In this document: positions 34,603 through 43,145 of the stretch, piece after piece
Layout of the letters: every line of letters begins with the position of its first letter
How positions within the stretch are numbered: the first letter of the stretch is position 1
From: Sphingomonas lenta
GTDB lineage: Bacteria; Pseudomonadota; Alphaproteobacteria; Sphingomonadales; Sphingomonadaceae
Reading direction: 5' to 3'
Assembly (NCBI RefSeq): GCF_002288825.1
Contig: NZ_NSLI01000005.1
Coordinates: 124,001-188,000 of the forward strand
DNA: 64,000 nt
The notes under the pieces: generated by a model
What the model saw: the letters and a program-made list of their open reading frames with translations, nothing else
Told to the model about the DNA's origin: nothing
The model's database searches: none
Position numbers and translations under genes: made by a program

Positions 34603-36380
34603 CGCCGGACATGAATCTCTGGCCGATCGGAAATTGTCAGGTGTCGGCGCTCGTCGACGGCACGGGCCGCTTTGTCTGGGGCTGCGTGCCCCGCGTCGAC
34701 GGCGAGCCCGCCTTTTCAGCACTTCTCGGCGGCGACGATCCCGACACGGGTTATTGGTCGATCGAGCTGGAGGACGTGGCGACTACGCGCCAGCACTACC
34801 TCCGCAACACCGCCGTTCTCGTCACGCGTCACGAGGATGGGCACGGCAACGCGATCGAGGTGGTCGACTTCTGCCCCCGTTTCCAGCGCGACGGCCGCAC
34901 TTACCGCCCGACCGCCTGGGCCCGCATCGTCCGCCCCGTCTCCGGCTCCCCGCGCATCCGCGTCGCGCTCCGCGTCGGCAAGGGCTGGGGCGGCCGCGCG
35001 GAGGAGACCGCCGGCTCCAACCATGTCCGCTATCTCATGAGCGAGCTGACGTTGCGCCTGACCACCGACGCTCCCGTCGGCCGCGTCCGCGACGAGCAGT
35101 GGTTCCGCCTCGAACGCCCGCTCCACTTCTTTCTCGGGCCCGACGAGGGCTTTGTCGGCCACTTGGGCGAGACGGTCGCCACCATGCGCGACCGCACGAT
35201 CGCCGAATGGCGCCATTGGTCGCGCGGGCTCGCCACGCCCGTCGAGTGGCAGGGCGTCGTGATCCGCTCGGCGATCACGCTCAAGCTCTGCCAGCACGAG
35301 GAGACGGGCGCGATCGTCGCCGCGCTCACCACCTCGCTCCCCGAGCACGCGAATTCCGGCCGTAACTGGGACTATCGCTACTGCTGGATCCGCGACGCCT
35401 ACTATACGGTCCAAGCGCTTAACCGCCTCGGCGCGCTCGACGTGCTCGAAGGCTATCTCGAATATCTCCGCAACATCGTCGACGGCGCGCGCGGCGGCCA
35501 TATCCAGCCGCTATACGGCGTCGGCGGTGAGGCGCTGCTCGAGGAGCGGATCGCCCCCGACCTCCCCGGCTATCGCGGCATGGGTCCCGTGCGCGTCGGC
35601 AATCAGGCGTACGAGCAGATCCAGCACGACGCCTATGGCCAGATCGTCCTGTCTGACGTCCAGGCCTTCTTCGACCAGCGCCTGTTCCGCCTGTCGGGCC
35701 CGGAGGACTTCCGCTCGCTTGAGCGCGTCGGCGAGCGCGCCTGGGCGACGTACGATAAGCCCGACGCCGGCCTATGGGAGCTCCGCACTAAGTCCCACGT
35801 CCATACCTACAGCGCCGCCATGTGCTGGGCGGCTTGCGACCGCCTCGCCAAGGCGGCTGACGCGCTGCACATGGAGGAGCGCCGCACTTTCTGGGCGGAC
35901 CGTGCGGAGCATATGCGCCGCGTCATCGAGGAACGCGCCTGGCGCGAGGACACGCAGCGCATCTCCGCGACCTTCGGCGGCGACGATCTCGACGCCAGCC
36001 TCATCCAGCTCCTCGACCTGCGTTTCCTCGCCCCCGACGACCCGCGCTTCCAGTCGACGCTCCGCGCCGTCGAGGACGGACTCCGTCGCGGCAGCCACAT
36101 GCTCCGCTACGCGACCGAGGACGATTTCGGCCTGCCGCACACCGCGTTCAACGTCTGCACCTTCTGGCTCATCGAGGCGCTCCACGCGACGGGTCGCATC
36201 CAGGACGCGCGCCAGCTCTTCGAGGAGATGGTCGCCCGCTGCACGCCCGCCGGCCTCCTGTCGGAGGACATCGACCCCGTCACCGGCGAGCTGTGGGGCA
36301 ACTATCCGCAGACTTATTCGCTGGTCGGCCTGATCAACTGCGCGGTGCTGTTGAGCAAACCCTGGAGCGCGGTCCGGTGA
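34599..36380 (+). CDS. GH15 family (alpha,alpha)6-barrel glycosidase (trehalase/glucoamylase-like)
   Basis: A 593-residue cytoplasmic glycosidase with an N-terminal beta-sandwich and a C-terminal helical barrel. Family blocks are RNWDYRYCWIRDAYYTVQAL near residue 250, GLWELRTKSHVHTYSAAMCW (a Glu in the position where bacterial members carry the acid) and LLSEDIDPVTGELWGNYPQT near the end. It is enclosed by otsB and otsA with 4-nt overlaps on both sides, so trehalose or a related glucoside is a plausible substrate. It might recycle trehalose when synthesis stops. The start is GTG at 34599, with an ATG at 34611 as an alternative. Confidence 0.9.
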   Translation: MTPDMNLWPIGNCQVSALVDGTGRFVWGCVPRVDGEPAFSALLGGDDPDTGYWSIELEDVATTRQHYLRNTAVLVTRHEDGHGNAIEVVDFCPRFQRDGRTYRPTAWARIVRPVSGSPRIRVALRVGKGWGGRAEETAGSNHVRYLMSELTLRLTTDAPVGRVRDEQWFRLERPLHFFLGPDEGFVGHLGETVATMRDRTIAEWRHWSRGLATPVEWQGVVIRSAITLKLCQHEETGAIVAALTTSLPEHANSGRNWDYRYCWIRDAYYTVQALNRLGALDVLEGYLEYLRNIVDGARGGHIQPLYGVGGEALLEERIAPDLPGYRGMGPVRVGNQAYEQIQHDAYGQIVLSDVQAFFDQRLFRLSGPEDFRSLERVGERAWATYDKPDAGLWELRTKSHVHTYSAAMCWAACDRLAKAADALHMEERRTFWADRAEHMRRVIEERAWREDTQRISATFGGDDLDASLIQLLDLRFLAPDDPRFQSTLRAVEDGLRRGSHMLRYATEDDFGLPHTAFNVCTFWLIEALHATGRIQDARQLFEEMVARCTPAGLLSEDIDPVTGELWGNYPQTYSLVGLINCAVLLSKPWSAVR

Positions 36381-37771
36381 GTTCGCGTCTCGTCGTCATC
36401 TCTAACCGCGTCGCGTCGCCGAAGGCGGCGAGCGGCGGCAACCAGGGCGGGCTCGCGGTGGCGCTGCTCGCCGCGTTGCGCGAGAATGGCGGCGTCTGGT
36501 TCGGATGGTCGGGCGAGACCATCGACACCTTCACCGGCGAGATGGACCGGGTGGAGGAGGGCGGCGTCACCACCGCCACCATCGACCTCGAGCCGCAGGA
36601 CATCGACGAATATTACAACGGCTTCGCCAACCGCACGCTCTGGCCGCTCTTCCACGACCGCATCGACCTGACCGAGTTCGAGCGCGATTACGAGGGCGGG
36701 TACGTCCGCGTGAACCGCCGCTTTGCCGACACCGTCCACCCGCTGATCGGCGAGGACGACCTCGTCTGGGTCCACGATTACCACTTGATCCCGCTCGGCC
36801 GAGAGCTGCGCCGCCGCGGCGTCGAGAACCGGATGGGCTTCTTCCTCCACATCCCCTGGCCACAGTCGCGCATCCTCCTCTCGCTCCCGCATCACGAAGA
36901 GCTGGTGCGCTCGCTGTTCGAGTATGACGTGGTCGGCTTCCACACCCAGGACTGGCTCGACGCGTTTCGCGAGTATGTCGTCCGCCAGCTCGGCGCGGAG
37001 ATTGAGGCCGACTGCGTCATACGCCTCGACGGCCACGCGATCCGCGCGATCGTCGCCCCCATCGGCATCGACGCGGGCGAGTTCGAGGAGGCCGCCGCGG
37101 GCACGCGCGCCCGCTTCGCGCGCGACCGCATGCACATGACGCTGACCGGTCGCCAGCTCCTCGTCGGCGTCGACCGCCTGGACTACTCCAAGGGCCTGCC
37201 CGAGCGCTTCCTGAGCTACGAGCGCTTCCTCGTCCGCAACCCCGACCTCCAGGGCCTCGTCTCGTTCCTCCAGATAGCGCCCCCCAGCCGCGAGAAGGTC
37301 GACACCTACCAGGAGATCCGCGCCCAGCTCGACAGCCTGTCCGGCCGCATCAACGGTGAGTATTCCGACATCGACTGGGTCCCCGTCCGCTACGTCAACC
37401 GCGGCTACCAGCGCGAGGAGCTCGCAGGCATTTATCGTGCCGCCCGAGTGGCTTTGGTGACGCCGCTCAGAGACGGCATGAACCTCGTCGCCAAGGAATA
37501 TGTCGCGGCGCAGGACCCCGACGACCCCGGCGTCCTCGTCCTCTCCATGTTCGCCGGCGCCGCCGCGCAGCTCACCGACGCTGTGATCGTCAACCCCTTC
37601 AGCGCCGACGAGGTCGCCGACGGCATCGCCGAGGCCCTCGCCATGCCACGCGAGGAGCGCATCCGCCGCTGGCGGGCGCTGATCGAGAACGTCCGGCGCG
37701 AGGACGTCTTTTGGTGGCGCGACCTGTTCCTCAATGCGCTTCAGAAGGCGGACGTGCGCGAGCCCGCCTAA
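36377..37771 (+). CDS. otsA: Trehalose-6-phosphate synthase
   Basis: A 464-residue GT20 enzyme. [20 protein letters not shown] opens the protein, [29 protein letters not shown] and [15 protein letters not shown] follow in the usual order. It joins UDP-glucose (or another NDP-glucose) to glucose-6-phosphate. The GTG at 36377 overlaps the GH15 stop (GTGA). It is the third gene of the trehalose operon and is followed by a family D repeat that may end the transcript. Confidence 0.95.
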   Translation: MSSRLVVISNRVASPKAASGGNQGGLAVALLAALRENGGVWFGWSGETIDTFTGEMDRVEEGGVTTATIDLEPQDIDEYYNGFANRTLWPLFHDRIDLTEFERDYEGGYVRVNRRFADTVHPLIGEDDLVWVHDYHLIPLGRELRRRGVENRMGFFLHIPWPQSRILLSLPHHEELVRSLFEYDVVGFHTQDWLDAFREYVVRQLGAEIEADCVIRLDGHAIRAIVAPIGIDAGEFEEAAAGTRARFARDRMHMTLTGRQLLVGVDRLDYSKGLPERFLSYERFLVRNPDLQGLVSFLQIAPPSREKVDTYQEIRAQLDSLSGRINGEYSDIDWVPVRYVNRGYQREELAGIYRAARVALVTPLRDGMNLVAKEYVAAQDPDDPGVLVLSMFAGAAAQLTDAVIVNPFSADEVADGIAEALAMPREERIRRWRALIENVRREDVFWWRDLFLNALQKADVREPA

Positions 37772-37775
37772 TTCC

Positions 37776-37917
37776 TCCACTGCATCGTAGATGCGGGGGA
37801 GGGGGACCGCTCGCGTAGCGAGTGGTGGAGGGGGCACAGCACGATACCGCATCCCGTTGTTCCCCCTCCACCAGCCTATGGCTGGTCCCCCTCCCCCGCT
37901 GTAAGCGGGGGAGGAAC
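37776..37917. repeat. Family D palindromic repeat, copy 1 (two arms)
   Basis: Inward-facing arms contain GGGGGAGGGGGACCGCTCGC GTAGCGAGTGGTGGAGGGGG and, on the other side, CCCCCTCCACCAGCCTATGG CTGGTCCCCCTCCCCCGCTG TAAGCGGGGGAGG. It lies at the convergent ends of otsA and the mscS-like gene. The stop codon of the latter (37876) is inside the repeat. A one-armed relative is at 42358. Confidence 0.8.
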
Positions 37918-38964
37918 TTGGCCCACGCCTTCCACCCGCCGCCGCACCAATGCTTCCGGCATCTCCGTCCTGAGCCACCCGAGCACCGCCTCCCGCACCT
38001 CGCACCGGAGGTCCCACACCGCCCCCGCGTCCCGCGCCGTCATCAGCGCGCGCACCTCGATCGCGTCCGCCCTCATGTCGATCACCTGCACCACCGCTGT
38101 CCGCCCGTCCCAGCGCGCGCTTGCCCGGATCGCCCGCTCCGCCGCTTCGCGCACGCGGCCCACGTCGGCGGTCGGATCGAGGAACCAGGATACCGCGCCC
38201 GTCAGCTCGCTCCGCTCGCGCGTCCAGTTCTGGAAGGGCGCTTCCAGAAACTTCGACACCGGCACCACCAGCCGCCGCTCGTCCCACAGCTTGACGACGA
38301 CATAGGTCAGCCGGATCTCCTCGATCCGCCCCCATTCGCCCTCGATGATTACCACGTCGTCGATGCGGATCGGCTCCGTGAAGGCCATCTGCACGCCCGC
38401 GATCAGGTTCTTGAGCGCCGGCTGCGCGGCCGCGCCGACCACGAGCCCCGCAATGCCCGCCGACGCCGCCAGCGTGACGCCGATCGAGCGAACCGCCGGG
38501 ATCGACAGCAGCATCAGGCACACCGCCACGAAGATCACCAGGAACGTGCCGATCCGCCGGAGGATCAGCGCGCGCGTCCGCCTACGCCGTGCGCGTAGGT
38601 TGTCCTCGACCGAGATGTCGGCCCTGAGCGCGACCAGGTCCTCCAGCGCCCGGAGCGCCGCCACGCCCAGCCATCCGAGCAGCAACGGGAATACGAGCCC
38701 CAGCACTTGCCGCCACGTCGCGATCGCCTCCGCGCTCGTCACCGACGCCCGCGCCGCGAACGCGACGGCGATCGCGACGAGGAACCATCGCGTCGGCTGC
38801 CGCAGCCGGGTTAGCAGCACGTCGTCGCCCCCGAACCTGGTCCGCCGCGCCGCGCGCTCGAGCAGCATCAGCGCCACCCAGTGCACCAGCAGCGCCACGC
38901 CCGCCGCGCCCGCGATCACGAGCGCGTCGCGGATCCAGCCCAGCTCGGTGAAGAAGGAAGGCAT
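37876..38964 (-). CDS. Mechanosensitive ion channel, MscS family
   Basis: A 362-residue MscS-type channel. Four to five membrane segments cover residues 15-195; the pore-lining helix AASAGIAGLVVGAAAQPALKN is glycine/alanine-rich as expected and is followed by the beta domain VQMAFTEPIRIDDVVIIEGEWG and the C-terminal alpha/beta domain. It releases solutes on osmotic downshock. The last 15 or so residues (VPPPLTAGEGDQP) are coded by the family D repeat, suggesting the native stop was replaced when the repeat arrived. Confidence 0.93.
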   Translation of the reverse strand: MPSFFTELGWIRDALVIAGAAGVALLVHWVALMLLERAARRTRFGGDDVLLTRLRQPTRWFLVAIAVAFAARASVTSAEAIATWRQVLGLVFPLLLGWLGVAALRALEDLVALRADISVEDNLRARRRRTRALILRRIGTFLVIFVAVCLMLLSIPAVRSIGVTLAASAGIAGLVVGAAAQPALKNLIAGVQMAFTEPIRIDDVVIIEGEWGRIEEIRLTYVVVKLWDERRLVVPVSKFLEAPFQNWTRERSELTGAVSWFLDPTADVGRVREAAERAIRASARWDGRTAVVQVIDMRADAIEVRALMTARDAGAVWDLRCEVREAVLGWLRTEMPEALVRRRVEGVGQVPPPLTAGEGDQP

Positions 38965-38981
38965 GAACCTACTCTTCTACC

Positions 38982-39113
38982 CGTCACCCCGGACATGGGA
39001 CCCCAGCAAAGTAGTACTTTGCTGGGAGCCCCGTTCCGGGGTCCATCGTGGTCCGCGCACTCCGGGCGGGTCGTGCGCACGACGATGGATGCCGGAACAA
39101 GTCCGGCATGACG
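38982..39113. repeat. Family A palindromic repeat, copy 6, with a nested palindrome
   Basis: The left arm starts CGTCACCCCGGAC as usual but is interrupted before GTTCCGGGGTCCATCG by about 38 bp that contain their own palindrome (39002-39026). The right arm is the GATGCCGGAACAAGTCCGGC variant. It fills most of the divergent gap between the mscS-like gene and the Mfd-like gene (38965-39246). Confidence 0.85.
39002..39026. repeat. Family B palindrome nested in family A copy 6
   Basis: CCCAGCAAAGTAGTACTTTGCTGGG has perfect 12-base arms around a single G. Flanks GGGAC and AGCCCC extend the similarity to the hairpin at 10714-10748. It sits exactly where the loop of the family A arm would be. Confidence 0.8.
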
Positions 39114-39246
39114 GAAAGAGGGAAGTCGGAACTGCGGGAACCACGCCCGTTCAAGCGACCGCACCGCACCCAGGTTCCGGAACAGGGTCGGCCCGCCCTC
39201 GTTAAACGGCGAAACCGTCCCGTCCGGGGCGGGGGAGTTGCCACGA

Positions 39247-42200
39247 ATGAACGACCAACCGGCGCCGCCCGCGCCGATCGCCGCTGCGCTCGCCGAGGCG
39301 CTGGCGGAAACCGACCTGCTGTTCGTCGCCGCCGACGAGGGCCGCGCCGCCCAGGTCGCCGCCATCCTAGCCGCCTTCGCGCCGGACGCGCGCGTGCTGC
39401 ACCTGCCGTCGAGCGACGCGCTACCCGGCGAGGACGCGCCCGCCAGCCCCGCCAATATCGGCGCGCGCGTGGCGGCGCTCCGCTGCGCCCGTGTGGCGGC
39501 ACAGGAGGGCAGGCGCACCGCGCTCGTCACCACCGCCGAAGCGACCGTCGTCCGCTACGCGCCGCCGGACGCGTTCGAGGCCGCGCCGCCCGCTTACGCG
39601 ATCGGCGACGCGCTGGATCTGGACGGCTTCGCCGAGCTCGCGATCGGCATCGGCTACCACGAGGACGATCGGGTCGATGAACCCGGCGAGGTGGCGGTGC
39701 GCGGTCAGGTGGTCGACATCTTTCCCGTCGACAGCGCGCTGCCCGTCCGCATCGAGGTGGAGGACGGCCGCGTATCGGCGATCCGCCGCTACGACCCCGT
39801 CTCGCAGCTCACCGTCGAGGAGCTCGACCAGCTGGAGATCGGCCGCGCCGGCGAACCCGAAGCGACCGGCGGCGTGTCGCTGCTCGACCACCTGCCGGAC
39901 GCGGCGGTCGCGCTCGACGCGAAGGCGGATCGCCGCCGCGACCGCTTCCTGGCACTGTCGGTGGACGCGCTCAAGCGTCGCGGCCGCGCCGCCGACCTGC
40001 TCGTCTCGGCCGAGGACTGGGGCGCAGGGCTGAAGAAACGCGAGCGCGTCGACCCCACGCCTGACGCGGCCGACCCGCCGCCCCGCTTCGTCGAGCAGCG
40101 CAACCCCGCCCGAGCCTTCGACCGCTTTGCGAAACAGGCGCTCGCCGACGGCCGCTTGCTGCTCGCCGGCTCCCCGCGCGACCTGCGCTTCCTGAAAGCG
40201 CGGTCCAAGTTTGACCTGCAACCCGTTGAAAGCTGGGCAGAAGCAATCGCCGCACCCGCGGGCTCGGCGCTCGCCATACAAGCGCCCGTCGACCGCGGCT
40301 TCACGCGCGACGGCGTCGCCGTGATCGCCGGCGGTGACCTGCTCGGCGGCCGTGCGCGCGCCGACGAACTCGCCTCCGCCGCCATAGACCCGCTCGCGCT
40401 CGCCGTCGCCGAGCTCCGCGTCGGCGACGTCGTCGTGCACGAGGATTTCGGCATCGGCGCGGTGGACGGGATCGAGGCGCTTCCCGATGGCGGCGACGCG
40501 ATCGCGTTGCGCTACGCCAAGGACAACCGCCGCCTCGTACCCGTCGCCGAAGCCGACCGCATCTGGCGCTACGGTGCCGACGCCGATCAGGTCACGCTCG
40601 ACGCATTGGACGGGCATACGTGGCAGAAGCGCCGCGGTGACATCGACGCCGCCGTCGCCGAGAGCGCGCGTGGCCTGGCGCAACTCGCCGCCGAACGCGA
40701 CGCCCGCACCACTGACCCGATCGAGCCCGACCCGGCCGCCTATGAGCGCTTCGCCGCCGGCTTCCCCTTCACCGAGACCGCCGACCAGGCCCGCGCCATC
40801 GCCGCCGTCCGCGACGACCTCGCCAGCGGCAAGCCCATGGACCGTCTCGTCGTCGGCGACGTCGGCTACGGCAAGACGGAGGTGGCGCTCCGCGCCGCCG
40901 CCGCGGTCGCACTCGCCGGGCGTCAGGTCGCCGTCGCGGCGCCCACCACTGTGCTCGTCCGCCAGCACCTGGAGACCTTCACCCGCCGTTTCGACGGCAC
41001 GGGCGTCGAGGTCGCCGGCCTCTCGCGCCTGACCTCGGCGGCCGAGAAGAAGCGCGTGCTCGCCGGTCTCGCCGACGGCTCGATCAAGGTCGTTGTAGGC
41101 ACGGGCGCGGTCGCCGGGAAAGGTGTCGAATACAAAGACTTGGCGCTCGTCGTTATCGACGAGGAGCAACGTTTCGGTGCCGCCGACAAGGCCAAGCTGG
41201 CAGGGTTGGGCGCGGGCCATGTGCTCAGCCTGTCGGCCACGCCCATCCCCCGCACGCTGCAATCGGCGATGGTCGGCCTCCAGGCCGTCTCCGTCATCGC
41301 GACCCCGCCCGCGAAGCGCCAGCCGATCCGCACCGCCGTGGAGCAGTGGTCCGACGACATGGTGCGCGCCGCGCTGCTGCGCGAGCGGGGCAGGGGCGGA
41401 CAGAGCTTCGTCGTCGTGCCCCGCATCGAGGACATGGACGACATCGCCGCGCGCCTGGGCAAGCTCGCCCCCGAGCTCAAGCTGATCACCGCGCACGGCA
41501 AAATGCCCGCCGCCGAGATCGACGAGGCGATGGTCGGCTTCGCGAACGGGGACGGCGACGTGCTGCTCGCCACCAATATTATCGAAGCGGGCCTCGACGT
41601 GCCGCGCGCCAACACGATGGTCGTCACCCATGCCGACCGCTTCGGCCTGTCCCAGCTCCACCAGCTCCGCGGCCGGGTGGGGCGGGGCGGCCGCCGCGGC
41701 CAGGTGCTGCTCCTGACCGAACCCGGACAGGAGATCGCAGAAGCGACGCTCAAGCGCCTGAAAACGCTGGAGGCGTTCGACCGCTTAGGCGCTGGCTTCG
41801 CCATCGCCGCCCGCGACCTCGACCTGCGCGGCGCGGGCGACTTGCTCGGCGAGGAGCAGGCCGGCCATACCAAGCTCATCGGTATCGACCTCTATCAGCA
41901 CCTCCTCACCCACGCTCTCCGCCAAGCCCGCGGCGAGCAGGTCGAGGTCTGGACGCCCGAGCTCAATCTCGGCCTCTCCGGCCGCCTACCCGACGACTGG
42001 ATCCCGGAGGTCGACACGCGCCTGTCGCTCTACGCCCGCCTCGCCCGCATCGAGGACGGCGGCGCGCTCGACGCGTTCGAGGCCGAACTGGAGGACCGCT
42101 TCGGCGCGATCCCCGAGCCCGCGGCCGCGCTCCTCCAGCTCACCCGCCTGCGCCTCCTGGCCCGCGCCGCCGGCGTGGAGAAGGTGGACGCCGGCCCCGC

Positions 42201-42357
42201 CGCCGTCGCGCTCACCCCGCACGGCAAGCGGGAGATGCCCGAAGTCGACGGCCTCGCCGAGAAGAACGGCCGCTGGCTGCTGCCCGAACGCATCGAGGAC
42301 GACCGCGAAAGGGTGGAGCGGGTAGGCGAGCTGCTCACCGAACTAGCCGACGCCTAA
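39247..42357 (+). CDS. Mfd-type transcription-repair coupling translocase (short form)
   Basis: A 1036-residue protein. The CarD-like RNA-polymerase interaction domain (VGDVVVHEDFGIGAVDG) begins near residue 392; the RecG-like translocase follows with Walker A GDVGYGKTEVALRA near 537, DEEQRFG near 638, SATPIPRTL and LQGRVGR-like LRGRVGRGGRRG. The C-terminus has the regulatory D7-type segment. Mfd removes stalled RNA polymerase and recruits UvrA. Typical proteobacterial Mfd is about 1150 residues, so the N-terminal UvrB-like region is shortened and this may be a second, paralogous copy. The ATG at 39247 has GGGGGAG nine nt upstream. Confidence 0.85.
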   Translation: MNDQPAPPAPIAAALAEALAETDLLFVAADEGRAAQVAAILAAFAPDARVLHLPSSDALPGEDAPASPANIGARVAALRCARVAAQEGRRTALVTTAEATVVRYAPPDAFEAAPPAYAIGDALDLDGFAELAIGIGYHEDDRVDEPGEVAVRGQVVDIFPVDSALPVRIEVEDGRVSAIRRYDPVSQLTVEELDQLEIGRAGEPEATGGVSLLDHLPDAAVALDAKADRRRDRFLALSVDALKRRGRAADLLVSAEDWGAGLKKRERVDPTPDAADPPPRFVEQRNPARAFDRFAKQALADGRLLLAGSPRDLRFLKARSKFDLQPVESWAEAIAAPAGSALAIQAPVDRGFTRDGVAVIAGGDLLGGRARADELASAAIDPLALAVAELRVGDVVVHEDFGIGAVDGIEALPDGGDAIALRYAKDNRRLVPVAEADRIWRYGADADQVTLDALDGHTWQKRRGDIDAAVAESARGLAQLAAERDARTTDPIEPDPAAYERFAAGFPFTETADQARAIAAVRDDLASGKPMDRLVVGDVGYGKTEVALRAAAAVALAGRQVAVAAPTTVLVRQHLETFTRRFDGTGVEVAGLSRLTSAAEKKRVLAGLADGSIKVVVGTGAVAGKGVEYKDLALVVIDEEQRFGAADKAKLAGLGAGHVLSLSATPIPRTLQSAMVGLQAVSVIATPPAKRQPIRTAVEQWSDDMVRAALLRERGRGGQSFVVVPRIEDMDDIAARLGKLAPELKLITAHGKMPAAEIDEAMVGFANGDGDVLLATNIIEAGLDVPRANTMVVTHADRFGLSQLHQLRGRVGRGGRRGQVLLLTEPGQEIAEATLKRLKTLEAFDRLGAGFAIAARDLDLRGAGDLLGEEQAGHTKLIGIDLYQHLLTHALRQARGEQVEVWTPELNLGLSGRLPDDWIPEVDTRLSLYARLARIEDGGALDAFEAELEDRFGAIPEPAAALLQLTRLRLLARAAGVEKVDAGPAAVALTPHGKREMPEVDGLAEKNGRWLLPERIEDDRERVERVGELLTELADA

Positions 42358-42420
42358 TCTCCTCCCCCGCTTACAGCGGGGGAGGGGGACCGCTCGCGTA
42401 GCGAGTGGTGGAGGGGGAAC
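42358..42420. repeat. Family D palindromic repeat, copy 2 (single arm)
   Basis: CCTCCCCCGCTTACAGCGGG GGAGGGGGACCGCTCGCGTA GCGAGTGGTGGAGGGGG repeats the arms seen at 37776. It begins right at the Mfd stop, between convergent genes, so it may act as a terminator. Confidence 0.8.
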
Positions 42421-42448
42421 TACGGGATGCGCCCAATCAGGACCGCTG

Positions 42449-42483
42449 TCCTACAATCCCTTCGCTGTGCAAGGCTCCCCACC
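42449..42483 (+). promoter_or_regulatory. Orphan copy of the TCCTACA leader
   Basis: CTGTCCTACAATCCC matches the core of the leaders at 15961 and 53597, but no ATG or open frame follows at 35 nt. The rest of 42421-42583 shows no gene. It may be the remnant of a lost third paralogue. Confidence 0.35.
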
Positions 42484-42583
42484 GACTCGGGCCCGCACTC
42501 GCCGGCCAACTCTTTGACATCGCCGGACAGTGCCGATCCTCAGCGCGGGCCTCCGCGCCCCACGCACTCGGTTCGTCGGTTTT

Positions 42584-43111
42584 TCACGCCGACATTCCCT
42601 TACTTTCGTTACCTTCGACCAGCGCCGCCGCCGCGCTGAGCGCCGCCACGATCCGCTCGCCCACGCTCGGATGCGTGCACACGATCGTCGGGCTGGGGTG
42701 CGGCGCGGTGAACACCGGCAGCTTGGGCCGCGCCGCCCGCACCACCGGTTCCGCCTGCGAAGCCGGCCGCCCGAGCAGCACCGCCGCCCGCAACCGCGGC
42801 AGCAGCGCGAGCAGTCCCGGCAGCATCGTCAGCCCCTCCGCGATCTCGCGACGCCTGAGCGGCCGGTTCGCGGTACCCGGCGCGTGCACGACCCAGGGCA
42901 CGACATTCCACAACACCGTGTCCTCGCGCCTGAGCCCCGCCGCCTCCGAAAAGCGCACCAGGTTGCGCGACGTGCCGCTCGGATTGTCACGCGACACCAT
43001 GCGGTCGTCGGTCATCCCTGCGCCGGGCGTCTCCAGCAGGATGAGCACGCGGGCCTCTACGCCCCCGTCCAGCGGATCGAAATGCAGCACCGCCCGTCCG
43101 TCCGCGACCAA
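42584..43111 (-). CDS. Uracil-DNA glycosylase superfamily protein
   Basis: About 175 residues with the UDG-fold signatures RVLILLETPGAG near the start, a central WNVVPWVVHAPG, and a C-terminal HPSPTIVC loop in place of the family His motif. It probably excises uracil or a related damaged base. The TTG at 43111 is a provisional start: the frame is open to 43174 with SERIAPLERFRDAL directly upstream, which looks coding, but no ATG or GTG exists there. It lies 34 nt after the UvsE stop, in a repair operon. Confidence 0.75.
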   Translation of the reverse strand: MVADGRAVLHFDPLDGGVEARVLILLETPGAGMTDDRMVSRDNPSGTSRNLVRFSEAAGLRREDTVLWNVVPWVVHAPGTANRPLRRREIAEGLTMLPGLLALLPRLRAAVLLGRPASQAEPVVRAARPKLPVFTAPHPSPTIVCTHPSVGERIVAALSAAAALVEGNESKGMSA

Positions 43112-43145
43112 CGCGTCGCGGAACCGCTCCAGCGGCGCGATGCGC

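Noticed and set aside
42427..42583. A small gene downstream of the orphan TCCTACA motif
   Set aside because: Frames there have no start at the expected spacing and no plausible protein; they read as non-coding.
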